A stretch of DNA of 64,000 nucleotides from Gnetum montanum (Eukaryota > Streptophyta > Gnetopsida > Gnetales > Gnetaceae): NCBI GenBank assembly GCA_015680685.1, contig MNCI01035635.1, positions 178,966-242,965 on the forward strand, read 5' to 3'. Below are positions 45,311-58,187 of the stretch, one piece after another. The number at the start of each line of letters is the position of its first letter. Within the stretch, counting starts at the first letter, position 1. Both the position numbers and the translations under genes were made by a program. A model generated the notes under the pieces. That model saw only the letters and a list, made by a program, of their open reading frames with translations. It ran no database searches and was not told the origin of the DNA.

Positions 45311-45461
45311 TCATCTAATCTTCTTTTTTAAGAAAGACATAACATCATAGTGACGCTCATGGATGAGTCTAATGTCTCCACCTCTTTTTGATGCTTGTCC
45401 ATAAAGGAGAACATCAATGCCATGGCTGCAGGGCAGGGACCTGCTATCGTTCCAGCATTTT
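45311..45461 (-). pseudogene. Possible C-terminal fragment of an unrecognised gene
   Basis: About 48 open codons on the minus strand ending GGDIRLIHERHYDVMSFLKK plus KIR and a stop. The composition looks protein-like, but a second frame is also open. It ends at an N (45462), with AT-rich DNA upstream. I do not recognise the family; it may be a chance ORF. Confidence 0.25.
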
Positions 45462-46764
45462 NAAAAAATGTATTTATAATAAACTAGGGAAAATATCAAG
45501 AAAGGAAAACATTAAAACCATAGTTCAACATATCAATAAAATTAGTGATCGGTATCCTTCTAAGAAGATACCATAAAAAATTTGATTTCTTGAAAAAATG
45601 AGAAATTTCCAAATACCTTCCATATTATTATCCAAAACTGCTGTGATAATTGCTTTCTTCCTAGCTTCACTAACCTTTTTTAATAAATAATATCATTCTT
45701 AATAATTATCTCATATACAATTATAGAGTTATTAAGAAAATCCAATATGCCACACGTGCACAAAATATTTGGGAATGATTTATGCAAATTATTATCAAAT
45801 TTAAATAAATTCTCTAGATTAAAATTCAAGTTTTTGAAATTTTTCTTCTCAATTTATTGAAATCATAAAGGCCTAAGAAAAACTAGAATTAAAAATCTTT
45901 CGAGGAAAAAGAAAATAATGAAGAATGTTTTTGAATTTTTTAAGACAAATATAGAATTTAAGCAAAAGAGCTGGTGTTTGTCCTTCAAGTGATAACCTTC
46001 TATTTACTACAATTTCTTGATCTAGAATTATCAACTATGTTATCCTCAATCTCTAAAAGAAAGAAAATAAGAGTTGACCCAACAAAAGTCCAACGAATGT
46101 TCAGTCATGTCCTATGCTTTCACATAGGATTTTGATGGACTTTAAATTTTGAGTCTCACTTAAATCCTACCTTTCTAGAGACCATTCATGCTTGAACATT
46201 TAGGATGTATTAAATTCACAAGCAAACCCCACCAATTATGGAAAATAGAGGCAATGCAACCCTATAAAAATTATTGGAAATCATCAACCTTAGCATGGTA
46301 GTTATTTTATTAGTACATCAATCACAATTTTTTTATGAAATACAATAACAAATTTGTCCAATTTTTAAGTCAACAGTTACTGAGTTAGGGTTGGGAGTTT
46401 CAATGATCACATTCTAGATTGGGAATATATAGCCAACCTAATACTTTAGTAGAAGTTATATAGAATATAAAGTTACTTTAATTTTGATTCAAAGTTCTAA
46501 CCAAAGTAGATTATTGTCACGCTTTTATTATATATATCATATATATAACTAGTAGAAATACTATGAACTTCCCAAAAATCTGGATTTAAGCTTGATCTAA
46601 CCAGCTAATAAATAATCATTTAACTAATAAAATTTATTGTTTAGGAACATACACAAAATATTATAACATGGCACAATAGACTTCTTTATTAGTAGAATTA
46701 ATAATTAAATAAAAATAATTATAAAAAATTTAGAAACTAATGCAACTACAAAAATAGGAGAAGA
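45462..46764. other. AT-rich stretch, nothing recognised
   Basis: Very AT-rich, with TATATAT runs near 46530. No element ends, ORFs or RNA genes that I can support. Confidence 0.5.
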
Positions 46765-49657
46765 AGAGTGGATGAAATGCTCATTTGCTAGGATGTACTC
46801 CATGACAAGAATGGAGGTCAGCATCCACACTAACACCTCATGGTGGGCAGATGAGGTCATGATTAGGTCACAGAGGCTCAATGTTGTGTTCTTCTACTTT
46901 AGCACTTGCTTAACTTAGGCTTTTTCCATTACTTGCATTTTTATTGGCTTTAACTTCTTCCATACATCCTAAGAGACGAATTCCATGGGGAGGCAACTTG
47001 GGCTTTACTTTCTTGGCTTGTGCAAGGGCCCCAGTGCTTGGTTGCAGGTTGCTGGTGGTGGCCTCATTAGTGGTTTTGGCCATGGGAACTACAGATAGGG
47101 GTACCAATTTTGGAAAATTGAGCTCTCTTTGCTCTTGATGTTACCTAATCATCCTATCCACAAGATGCTCATTGGGCCTCTTGGGTTGCCAGCTAGAGGG
47201 TCTACTAGTGTTGCTAGTAGGATTGGCCTTTGGATGAGAAGGGATCGATGCATTGGCCACTATCGAGCTTTGAGTATGTGAGGAGTCAGGATGTTGTGGC
47301 ACCCTAACAACAAAGGATGGTTGAATGGTTGTTGGTGTGACATGCTATGGGACCCTTACCACAAAGGGCATTGTAGGTGCTTAGGGTGGCACTTTGACAA
47401 TAAAACAAGGATGTTGAACATGTAGGGGCTAAGCGGACCTTTGGGCTACTACCCGGCACCCAAACCATGGATGGTTGCCATGCTAGTTTTGGGTTGTCAT
47501 CAACACTATGTCGTCTACATTTAGATGATCCTTATACACCCTCATAGATTGGTTTTGAGGCCAAAATAGGTTAGTAGCATCAAGTACAAGCTTGCCTCTA
47601 TCAATCATTTTTTGGAGGTCATCTTATAGGGCTATGCAAAAATCAATGTTGTGAATAGGTAACTGGTGGTAGTGGTAAAACTAATCCAACCTAAAGTGCT
47701 TCAACACCTAGGGCTCATTTGGGGCTATCGATGTAGGATTCCTTAGGAGCTCGCAATATCTATAGTGTCTTTTGTGAGCATCTTCAGACATTTTCTTGCA
47801 CTGGATACGTCCAACGTTCAATAGTTAGTACAACAATTTAGAAGGTTTTAATGGCAATTGGTATACTTTGAGCAATCCTTATGCTCAAAGTTAGGCCTTG
47901 GAGTGGCTTGCACCATGGCCATAGGTGACACAGGTTGGTTAGTTGCTACAAGGCTGGTAGTTTCATTGTTGGTTGGAGCCTTGGGTGTCCTAGTTGTTGG
48001 CCTCAGGTTTGTTGTTTTGGCCTCTTTGGCCATAGTTACCATGGTTGCACTTTGCTTCCCCTTATCCTTGTCCTTTTTGGCATGTAGGTTTTTATAGGTC
48101 ATGTAGGTTGAGTTCTTGCTAGCTTCTACCACATCCTATATGCTCTTAGTCTAGGCAAAGGCTTGGCTTAAGGATTGCAGGGCCAAGTAGTATAGTTTTC
48201 ACTTGATGAAGTCATTGATTGTACCCTTAAAGATGGCTAGGAGGTGCATCTCAACTATTGGCTCTTGAATTTTTTTTAATGTGGTGCTCTAGCATTGGGT
48301 AAATTTTTGCACAAGCTCTAGCTAGCCCTGCTTGATCAGCATCAGTTCATCTAGAGTGGTTTTAGGCTTCAATTTGTACTTGAAGCATGTCACAAATAGC
48401 TTAAAAGATCCTCCAAAGAGGAGATAGATCCTTTAGGTAATGCATGATACCAGTCTAGCGCCTTGCTAGTGAGTGACATGGTAAAAACATGTATGATGGC
48501 ATGTGTCCTTGATTGCAGTAGTAGGCACTCAAACTCAAACATCACGAGGTGTGCATTGGATAACCCTTTACCATTGTACTCAGTGAATTGGGATAGTAGG
48601 ATCCCAACTAGTAGAGTTAGTAGCCAAACAATGGGACTTATCGGGTCATCCTAGTAGAAGTCCACCACTTGAACTATTTCAGAGGAGGCAAACTTGAGCT
48701 TCTTCACCTCTTCTATCAAGTTTTGGATCAATTCAAATGCTTGGTCCAAGCTTTGGGATGTTTTGGTGGACTATGCTAGTTGTGCCATCCACTATGCTAG
48801 TTCTGCCATCCACGACCTAGTTGTAGGTTGCGAGATCATGCAGGGTGCTTGTTGTGTTGATTGTATAATGGGTTCAATGACTAGGGCAAGCCATGCATGC
48901 ATATGTTGGACCACTCTCGAGGGTGTCGATGAAACAAGCAAGACATAAGGTGCTTGAGTCATTTGGGGTTGAGAGGCATGCATTGTGTAAATGTAAGGTT
49001 GAGTAGGTATGATTGCTACTGGCATAGATGAATGGGTAGGTTGCAAAAATGTCACAAAGGGCAAGTTAATTGGAGGTACCACATCTTGACGTGTACGCTA
49101 CATCTAGTGTGTCACTACCATAGGCATTGAGCTGGAAGGTGAAATCAGGGCTATGACTATCTTCATAAAGATAGGTAAACAAAACTATAGGAGGACTAGA
49201 CTAGGAGTCATCAATGGGAACACAGTGTGCAAGGAGTCCTCATGCTCACAATGAGGTTTGAACTCATCCTCCTCCCCCTGTAGGGGATCTTCATAATCTG
49301 TTCCCACTTCGTGCTTATTTGTTTAGATGAGCTAGGTAAGTATCCCATGGTAGTGTTCTGTGTGCAAGATGAAGTCAATGAGGGAGGGGATATACTCCTA
49401 TCCAATTCGATGGATGAACTTGTAGCCTCACTTCACTTCCATGTCCAAGTGATCTACGAATAGGCCTACTTGTATCTTTACATAGATAATTTGTTCATCA
49501 TTGAGTGTGATATACTTGGGGTCTTTGCCACACAACCTAAGGGATTACCTTGGCTCTGCCATAGCAGGATTGGTAGAATGACAAATCCTATTTTCTTGTT
49601 GGATTGGCAAGACAGCTAGTGTGCTCAAGATTGATGTTGAAGGCTACTCAAAACTCA
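46765..49657 (-). pseudogene. El5 gag (broken)
   Basis: ATG near 49657 (MSFE). Landmarks shared with El3: SLTSSCTQNTTMGYL (near 49350), the capsid core with the long Gln/Ser stretch (48450-48800), KNLHAKKDKDKGKQSATMV (47990-48090), YHYHQ...DDLQKMID (47620-47680) and PPHGIRLLGCMEEVKA (46940-46990, El3 REICLSIHMEEVKANI). Stops throughout. Confidence 0.75.
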
Positions 49658-50122
49658 TGTGTGCAAGTTGCAAGAAGGGATTGCAAAGGTTACTAGTTGC
49701 AGAAAATGGCTAACTTTGCTAGTTGGAGAAAATGACTAACTTTGGTGGTTGCAGAAAAAAAACTAACTCTGGAGACTGTAGAAAAATGGCTAACTTTGGA
49801 AACTATGCTCTCTACACTAAGAGCTAACTACACTCTCTACTGAGCATCCCAAATTTGGCTAACTATGAGAATGTATGCTTTGGGGTTACTACATGGGGTT
49901 CTAGGGGAACCGACGATGAGGTCCAATTTACACCAATTGGTTAGTAGATAATGCTTGTGCTAGCCTTAGATCTAGCTACTACTACACATGTAGTAGGTCC
50001 ACAGGGGTGTTGGATCTACACTATCCCAAAGATAAAAATGGTAATGTAGAGAGCATGTGAGACAACCACCAATGGATTCTAAAGAAGAAAAGGTTTTGAC
50101 CCTCTTTTTAGTGCTAGAAAAC
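49658..50122 (-). other. El5 leader with tandem repeats and PBS
   Basis: About five units of a TTAGCCATTTTCTGCAAC type repeat (49690-49800, minus sense), matching the El3 leader. The PBS region next to the LTR reads TAGCACTAAAAAGAGGG on the minus strand (about 50098-50114). No coding signal. Confidence 0.7.
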
Positions 50123-51948
50123 TGTAGCGATCAAAAACATCAATGGCTAGAACACCAATGGGTTCATGGTCACACAGTTTGACCCCATGTCCACACAAGG
50201 GCCCATTGGAGGCAGAGACAAGGTGCCTTGAACGATCTTGTTGATTGAATAGGGACTTAACAAGTGCAACGAGGGGTGCAGTATGGTTAGTTGCGATGTT
50301 GACGCAAAATGATGCTAAGTATTCACACACTTTTAATGGGGATGAGTGTAGTCAAGGGTTTCAATGAGAAACGAAGGTGTCAACATGTTGGGGCCACCTC
50401 CCAAGCATGGTTATGCATTAAAATGGAAAAAAGTGCAAGTAAAATGATGAAAAATGTATATAAAATGCTAAAAATGTAAAGAAAGGATGAGAGAGAATAA
50501 AACACCACACCAAATGGGGTTGAGCATAGATTACACCAAGAGGGGTGAGAAGGTACACAATGTACAATAGGAATAGTGGATAGTGTAGTCACAGTCTCAG
50601 GGATGTATGTCCATGAAGATTGAAATTTTTCCATGGTGTTTATGCCTACTGGGTTGGCTGCCATGATGTGCAATGGACTGTGGTGGTCTATAGTGTTCTG
50701 CGATGGTCTATGATAGTCTGTAACATTGCCAAGATGCCTTTTTCCTCTATCCCAAGCGCTCCTTAGATTTGATGATGCTTCAATTCTTACCAAACCAAAT
50801 TCTTGCCAACCCCTAAAACATTGAGGATGGGGGTATTTATAGGGCTAAGTTTAAAGTGAAATGCAGAGGGATTGTAATGTGTTAGATGGGATGGTTGGGA
50901 CTATGTTGTCACCCAACTATGCTTTCCACTAAGGCTAGCAGTGTTGTGCTCTACTATGCTCTGTCAAACCCTGTGAGACTACAAGATTGTGAATATGCTT
51001 CCAATTGCATGTCTGTGTGCCAAGGGGATTACAAGGTACCTAAGAAAATGTAACTTTGGAGACTATGCTATGGGACTATGCTCTCCACTATCTTGTGTGG
51101 GTTCAAGTGTAGTTATAATTTTGGAGATAAAAGGGGATTAAAAAATGCATTTTGCTAACTACACTTGCTAGAGGTGAGGTGGTGCTGAGTTGAATTCCAA
51201 TGCTATATTGTGGAGGCCTTTAGGGGCTATTCTGGTTGACTATGCCTAACTACACTCTGGGTTGGGGGAGAGTGTAGTCCCACACTTGGAAAAAATCTAT
51301 AGAAAATGATCATGTGTAACTACTCTCTCCATGGGGCATTGATTATTCTCCCTACTAAGGATGAGCATAGTCCTAGCACTTGTCAAAACTTGTAGAAACT
51401 GGCTTCCAATTGACTATGCTTCACTACACTCTAGGGTAGTGGAGAGCGTAGTCTTGACACTTAAAAGAATATGCAAAACCTAGGCTTTCATGCTGACTAC
51501 GCTCTAGGGTAGTGGAGAGTGTAGTCTCAGCACTTGGAAAATTTTCCAGTAGTTGGCTTGACACTTAGAAAAATTTGCAAAACTAGCTTTTTTGTTGACT
51601 ACACTCTAGGACAGTGGAGAGTGTAGTCCCAACACTTACAAATTTTTTTGTAAACTAGGCCTTCATGTTGACTACGCTATCCATAAGAGGTTGACTATGC
51701 TTTGGGGTAGTGGAGAGTGTAGTCTCAGCACTTAGAGCAATTTGCAGATTCTGGCTTCGCAATGACACTTTGAAAAAATTGCAAAATTGGCTTTTGTCTT
51801 GACCATGCTCTCTACTAGGCTAACTGTGCTCTAGGACAATGGAGAGTGTAGTCCTAGGAGTTAGAAAAATTTGTAGAAAGTGGCCTCATGCTAACACTTA
51901 GACAAATTTGTAGTTGAGATGTTGTAGTCCAAATTTGGTGGTATTTCA
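50123..51948 (-). repeat. El5 5' LTR (1826 bp)
   Basis: In plus coordinates it begins TGTAGCGATC and ends GGTGGTATTTCA. Minus-strand TATA box CTATAAATACC near 50832-50842. U3 is expanded by palindromic tandem repeats (51190-51900). It is longer than the El3 LTR because of these repeats and lacks the El3 minisatellite. Confidence 0.9.
51190..51900 (-). repeat. Palindromic tandem repeats in El5 U3
   Basis: About eight degenerate units of 75-105 bp. Each has arms of the type GACTACACTCT and AGAGTGTAGTC separated by 8-20 bases, followed by an AACACTTRGAAAAATTTGCA spacer. The arms can pair, giving a row of hairpins upstream of the promoter. Confidence 0.85.
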
Positions 51949-52540
51949 AGGCTTACTATCCAAGTGAAGCTCCACCACAACCATATGAGCAATACCAATA
52001 GTGGAAGCAACCACAGTCATGGGGGATGCCACCACTTAGATAGTAGTACCCTTACAAGAAACTAGATCTATATGAGTACTATGTTCAACAACTGATTTTT
52101 CCAGATGGCTCTACCAGCCATGCCTCATTCCAAAATCACTATTATTCTCCAAAGTACCATCGAACTTATTCACCATGTACTTGAGAGAAGCCCCCATATC
52201 CATACCATCCTCCACATCCATTAGCACACATCCCTCTACCCTCTACCCAGTTACCTCATACTTCATCTATGTAAGGCAACACTCCTCCACAACTACAGCA
52301 ATGAAATGTTATGAGGGCTATAAATTTACAATTAGCCTTCTAGTTGAGTGGTTTAATAATAGATCCAAAAAATAATCATTTTTCAAACCCAATAGTCCTC
52401 CACAATCATCACAACCTAATGCATCTAGTCATCTTGTATCTCTAACACTTTCATCATCTACATGAAATGCATTCAAAGGTCATTTACACCAAACACTATC
52501 TGAGATCTATACTATGTTGTTAACTCATGTTGTCTCCAAT
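51949..52540 (+). pseudogene. El6 gag C-terminal remnant
   Basis: A Pro/Gln/His/Tyr-rich stretch matching the El2 gag end (36222-36490), including the TGAGTACTATGTTCAACAAC segment (52072-52091) that also lies in the misoriented piece of El1. Stops and frameshifts. Confidence 0.7.
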
Positions 52541-53470
52541 TGGAAATAGGTTGGCAATCTTTCCATGAAGATATTTGACCTAAGATGTCCTCTTATTTAC
52601 TTATAGACTACTAGACATGAGCCATGTAAGGCTCTTCTTTATTCTAGTTCTAGTGTTAATCTCATCTTCCATGACATGTACAAAGCCTAGAACTTACCAC
52701 CTCTAAAGAAGAGCAATATCCATTTGGAATTGGTAAACTAGTATATCATTGTCCCTTTGGAATTAGTGGAGGACATTGTGACTACAATTTGTGGGTGGTT
52801 CTATTCTACCAATTTTCTGGTGATCAAGATAGAAAACTACAATGGTGACTTTCCCATCATTATGGGATGTGCATGATTAAGCATTGTTGATGTGAGAATG
52901 GCCATCAAGGACCTCTCATTAGAAATCTCCAAAGAGAAAAAATTTGGATGACTTGAGAAGAAGCAAGTTCTATGCATCATGTATAACAATAATGAGTGTA
53001 ATTTCATGCAAAAAAGTACATTCATTGAAGCATGCAATTAATGTGTGCATGGAACCAATATCCAAAGATGCCTATATGCAACAAACACAAAATAGAAGGG
53101 CACCAAGTGGCTAACAATTGACTTTGATAGCAACATACTATGCATAGAACCTACTGAGAGCCTAACATATGCTTATGTTAAGGTTATGGATGAACTTGAG
53201 CAAGTTCATCACCAACTCTTTCATCATGAAGTTGATGATACTTGTTGGGAAGAGTTGGAAATCCTTGATAATTTCAAGCAGCAACCCCTAGAGTTAAAAA
53301 CTCTACTAGCCAACATGGAGTTTGCATTTTTTAAAAATGGCAAGCTGGTTATAATTAATGCAAATCTTGCTCTTGAACAAAAAGATAATTTGTTGAAGGT
53401 GGTCAACAAAATGCTAACATTCCTTGCTTGGTCATATTATAAACTAACTAGAATTGATCCAAGGATATGC
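52541..53470 (+). pseudogene. El6 protease and linker (broken)
   Basis: The active-site loop has lost its Asp (YSSSSVNLIFHDMYKA, about 52650). The second strand is visible as IIMGCA near 52860. The PR-RT linker has a 95-codon open stretch (53186-53473) with HHEVDDTCWEELEILDNFKQ and LELKTLLANMEFAFFKNGKL, matching El1 8142-8366. Confidence 0.85.
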
Positions 53471-54800
53471 TAGCATAACATCTAAACTGTCATAACCATG
53501 AAGCCAAGAAGGTAGTTGTAGAGGTGGCTAAACCCCAAGTTGAACTAGATCATCAAAAAGGAAATAGAACAACGTCTCAAGATGGGGTTCATCTATCCCA
53601 TCACAAATAGTTAGTGGGTTAGCTCACTCATAATTTTTCTAAAGAAGGATGGTAAGTGGTGGGTCTACATCGACTTTAAGTTGTTGAATATGGTAACATT
53701 TAAAGATCATTTTTCATTGCCATTTGTGGACCAAGTGTTGGATACCATATCTGCACATTGCTATTATAGTTTCTTGGATGGTTATAGTGGCTATAACCAA
53801 ATCTAGATTGTGCTAAAAGATTAAGTCAAAACAACATTCACAAGCCCCTGGGAAAATTTTTCATATTGCAAGATGTCATTTGATCTATGTACTACCCTTA
53901 TAATATTTCAACACTTGGTCCTTAGGAATTTTCAATAATAGATTGGTAGTGGGGTAGAAGTCTTTATGGATGACTTCTCTACCTATGGGGCTACATTTGA
54001 CCAAGCCTTAGATCACCTTAATTAGGTATTAAAATTATGTGTTGAAAAAAACCTTAGGATAAATTGGTAGAAAAGCCATTTAATGGTCTAGGAGGGCATA
54101 ATACTAGAACACAGAGTTACTCAGGTAGGGATAGAGGTCAACCCTAAAAAGATAAAGGTCATCCAAGGAATCACATGCTAACCAGAGATAGTCTAAGATG
54201 TTCTATCATTCCTTGGACATACAGGCTACTACTTGTTGTTTATAGAGAATTTCTCTAAGATCATAAAACCATTAGTCAATCTTATAAAGAAGGATGTTCC
54301 ATTTATCTAGATCAAGGAGTGTGAACATGCATTCCCATAGTTAAAGGAAAAACTTGCAAAAACTCCAATTCTACAGGCACTAGACTAGTCCATACCATTT
54401 CATCTAATGATAGATGTATCTAATTACACCTTGGGAGTCATGATTATGTAGTTGGATAATAAGAAACATCCATATTCTATCCCCTACATAAGTTGAAGCA
54501 TTGTGGGTGCATAACTAAATTACACCACCACAGAAAAAGAACTAATGGTGGTGATGTATGCTTTAGAAAAGCACTATGTGCTTGGATATAAATTGTTTGT
54601 ACACACTAATCATAATGTCATCCACTTCCTAATGAATAAGCCAATAGTGAGCCCTGTATTATACAATGGCTTTTGATGTTGTAGAAATTAAATTTCATAA
54701 TGGTAGATCAAAAAGAAACTAAGAATGTGGTTACGAACCATCTCTCTTAGTTAAGATGGCATAACAAAGGGGAGGATAGTTTGCTCTTTGATCAATTTCT
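53471..54800 (+). pseudogene. El6 RT and RNase H (broken)
   Basis: FKDHFSLPFVDQVLDTISAH and SFLDGYSGYNQ lead to an intact catalytic box VFMDDFSTYGATFDQALDHL (about 53960-54020). RNase H follows with MIDVSNYTLGVMIM, TTTEKELMVVMYALEKHYVL and FVHTNHNVIHFLMNKP, to about 54780. Many stops. Confidence 0.88.
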
Positions 54801-56130
54801 TGATGAACTCCTCTTTTCAAGAGTAATAAATGACCATGTGCTCACTAAATTAGAATGGTATGATGGCATCCTCACTTACCTTATCACTTAAGAGATGCCA
54901 CAAGATTTGGAATTTAGGAAGAAATAATAGTTTCTTCATCAGTCTAAGTGCTTCATCGAAATCAAGGGACACCTTTACAAGGTTTACACCAATGGCTTGG
55001 TTCATTAGTGTGCCCTTGATATAGACCAATTGTGTGTTCTCAAGGATTCTCATGAAGGCCCTTGTGAAGGCCACTATGCAAGGATATGCATGGCCATAGA
55101 AATCCTAATGGTAGGATACTATTAGCCTACAATCTTTAGGGATGCCCACCAGTTTATCTAATCCTATGAACCTTATTAATGAGATGGTTGGACGAATGCT
55201 CAAATGGAAGATCCTCAATAGTGGATTCAACCACAAAAGCCCTTTGACATATGGGATGTAGACTTCATGGGTTCCATCATACCCATGTCCAATGGAAAGG
55301 TGTACATCATCATTGTAGTCAATTATTGCACCAAATCGATAGAAATAGTAACTGTCATTGACTATACATCATCCACTACTATTCTATTTGTATAGAAACA
55401 CATTGTAAATAGGTTTGGTATGCCATGTACACTAATTTTTAATAATGGAACCCATTTTACAAGTGCCACCTTTCAAAAGTTGATGCAACACTTGGGGTTG
55501 AACATAAATTAACAACACCCTATTTCTAAGATAATGGTCAAGCAAGAGTCACCAATTAGGAGATCACAAAGATCCTAACAAGGACTATAAGCTAATATAG
55601 GAGATATTAGAGTACAAAACTCAACAATTCCCTCTAGAACTACAGCTCAATGTAAAAACTTCCTATAGGATACTCTCCCTACGAGCTGGTGTACAAAAAA
55701 CTTCCAAGACTCTAGTCCAATCTAAGCTCCGTACACTTTCAATAGCCTATGATTTGGACCTTGACCTAAACCTAGCACAAAGAGAAATATTGATCAACCT
55801 AAATTTGTTAGATGAAAATCGATTAGTGGTCCTGACTTTGAATGAAGTGCACAAGGTATAAAATAAGAAGCATCATGACCTTAGAACATGAAAAGTAAAA
55901 TTTAAACTTGGAGATAAGGTTCTCTATTAGAATCCCACATACGTACCTCAGAAAAAATTCCAAAAATTGTGGGAGGGACCTTATATAATTGACAAAATCT
56001 TTTCTTATGGGGTCATGTTAATCTATAAACCTGAGAGCCCAAGCAAAAAGAAATTGTCTAATATCCAGTAAATGAATCCTTTTCTTGAGCTAAAGCCAGC
56101 CAATACGACTAATACCTCATTGGATGGATA
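54801..56130 (+). pseudogene. El6 integrase (broken)
   Basis: Zinc finger DSHEGPCEGHYAR at about 55043. Core from about 55235: PFDIWDVDFMGSIIPMSNGK (first Asp kept), then NRFGMPCTLIFNNGTHFTSA, where the second catalytic Asp reads Asn. The C-terminal domain to about 56060 has frameshifts. Pol ends near 56170 at the PPT-like motif TTAGTCATGGGGAAGA. Confidence 0.85.
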
Positions 56131-57639
56131 GCCGTAGTTTACATTTAACATCTCGTTCTTTCAACTTAGTCATGGGGAAGATGGTCATCCATGCTAACCA
56201 TGCACATGGCTCCTAAGTTTTTCACTTTTTTGTTTTACACCTTATTGATTTTTACCCCTTTTAAATTTTCACTCTATTGATTTTCTTGATTTTTTTATTT
56301 TACAACATCATTAGTATTTTATACTTTCTTATGTATTTTACTTTATTGTGGTGTGATTTTTTCTTATTTTTGCAAATAAAAGTGCTTATTACCATAGGAC
56401 ATAGTGCCAGTGTTGTTGTTTACTAATGTTGGTTTGTGCTTAATGTTTTGATTGCTAATGTCTGGTTTCTATTTTTGAATTCTTATGTTTGATGACTAAG
56501 ACATGGTTTATTTTTCATGGAACAGATAGTGCATCCACGTCATCCACCCACCCACAAACTCTATGATTTTCCTTGTTTTGGGAATATGTGGGCTCTTTTC
56601 TTTAATAAAACTCTAAATAAATTTGTGATCTTGGTATTCTTTGAACTTGGAAAGGATTCAAGTGTTTAGAAAGGGTGTGAATTCTAGGGGATTCAATACT
56701 CTTTATTCTTTTTTATTTACTTCTGTGCTTGTATATTTTCATGGATTTCTTAACATTCCACATCATCCAAAGACAAGAAGTTGACATAAGTCTTCACATG
56801 GTGTGGTTCCCATAAGAAAAATGGAATGGAAATTCAAATCACACCCCTTAGATAGAATAATGGGCTACAAGCACTAGTTATGGGACTAGAAAGACATGTT
56901 ACCCATGCTTGAAGGTCCCCTCTAACTAAGGCCCTTTTTCACTTTCTACTTTCCCCTAAATAAGGAATGGTGTTTAATCTATGATGCATGCTTGTGTTTC
57001 AAGGGGTGGATTGGCCTTAGAGTGGCAATGCAAAGCCATTGAAAGTGGTTGACTTTTTTCTAAACTAAAGTTGGATTTTATCAAGTCATTTAAACATAAT
57101 TTCCACAAAGGGCTTCATGTGACCATGATTTAGGACTTCATTCCATTCTCTTAATCATCCACTTATGTTGTCCATAACTCACCTCACTACCAATTAACAT
57201 GTTATGTTTGATGTCTTAGTTCGACATGTTGGAATTCCTGGATAGATTTTTCTAGGTTGGCTCTTAACTTTTCATAATCATTAATCAACTGTGCGGCCCA
57301 CAAACTCCTTACTTGAGGTTATGCAAGGGCAAAAAGGACATGTGCCTGCTATGGGGAGGACCCACTTACATATCTCTTAGTTTGGATAGTTAAGTTCTTT
57401 GCCTTCAACATTGCTACAATCATAGCTTTAGTGTGCCCCATTATGCATCCAACTCTGTGCTCCTTAAAATTTCATAAAATTTCATTCTCCAATCATTTTC
57501 TCAATTTTCTGCATTTTTTGAACTTCAACATCCTCTTCTACTATTTTCATCATGTTTGTGGCTTTTTGGGCTTCCATTTAACCCTAATTTCACTCAAAAA
57601 CTCCTTGTATTTTTCAAGTTTTCCCAAAGTCAACAATGG
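56131..57639 (+). other. El6 non-coding spacer between pol and ORF3
   Basis: No coding signal. Contains the family A spacer blocks: CACATGGTGTGGTTCC (56797-56812) and TATGGGGAGGACCCACTTAC (57350-57369), reverse complements of the El1 and El2 blocks because this element is on the other strand. Confidence 0.7.
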
Positions 57640-57738
57640 TTAACAGTTGCATCGACTAGGCTTAGTTGACACAGTTGACCATATTGATGGGGCCTCATCA
57701 ACTAGGCCCCCTTGATGCAATGTAAAAAATCTATAAAT
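57640..57738 (+). promoter_or_regulatory. El6 internal U3-like promoter for ORF3
   Basis: TTGATGGGGCCTCATCAACT, AGGCCCCCTTGATGCA and TATAAAT (57732-57738). The stretch CATCAACTAGGCCCCCTTGA closely matches CATCAACTAGACCCCATTGA in the U3 of this element's own LTR (61317-61336), also ahead of TATAAATA. Confidence 0.65.
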
Positions 57739-57883
57739 ACTACCACACACTTTGGATTTTTTTATCATTTTCTTCACAACTAAATGAAAGTTTTCACCAT
57801 TTTCAAAGCCCTACACCTTCGAGAGCCCATAACTTTTTGACTATTTGTCCAAATCACTCCGTTCTTTGATCTTGTAGCTATTG

Positions 57884-58187
57884 GTGATGAGCTCTTAGTC
57901 ATGGGAGCTACAAACCTTAAGGTTTCTAATGAAATTTTTTTTGAAAATTTTTTTGACTCCCTCAAAGGGTTATTGAATATCATGTTATCAAACCATCAAG
58001 TTTTCATAGTTTAACCCTTTCAACACCCTTTAGTATGACTACAATCACTTATTAACATCAAAATACAAATAAACCGATGATTAAAAGTGATCAAATCAAC
58101 TATAATCACAACTTAGCCAAGTGTAACTTTACTAGTTGTTTCACATTACACAATAATTGCTAACCCATGATCCTATTGTCATTACAG
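57884..58187 (+). other. Candidate leader intron before El6 ORF3
   Basis: Donor ATTG|GTGATG (57883/57884) and acceptor TTGTCATTACAG (ends 58187), directly followed by the mutated ORF3 start. 304 nt. Aligns with the El1 and El2 candidates at both ends. Confidence 0.5.

Larger units (their letters stand above)
46765..51948 (-). mobile_element. El5: family B element, truncated
   Basis: Minus-strand relative of El3: 5' LTR 50123-51948, leader repeats, gag, then a break at about 46765 within the segment that precedes the protease in El3 (El3 about 24500). The 3' half and 3' LTR are missing. It interrupts the gag of El6; the right flank is AGGCT. Confidence 0.85.
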
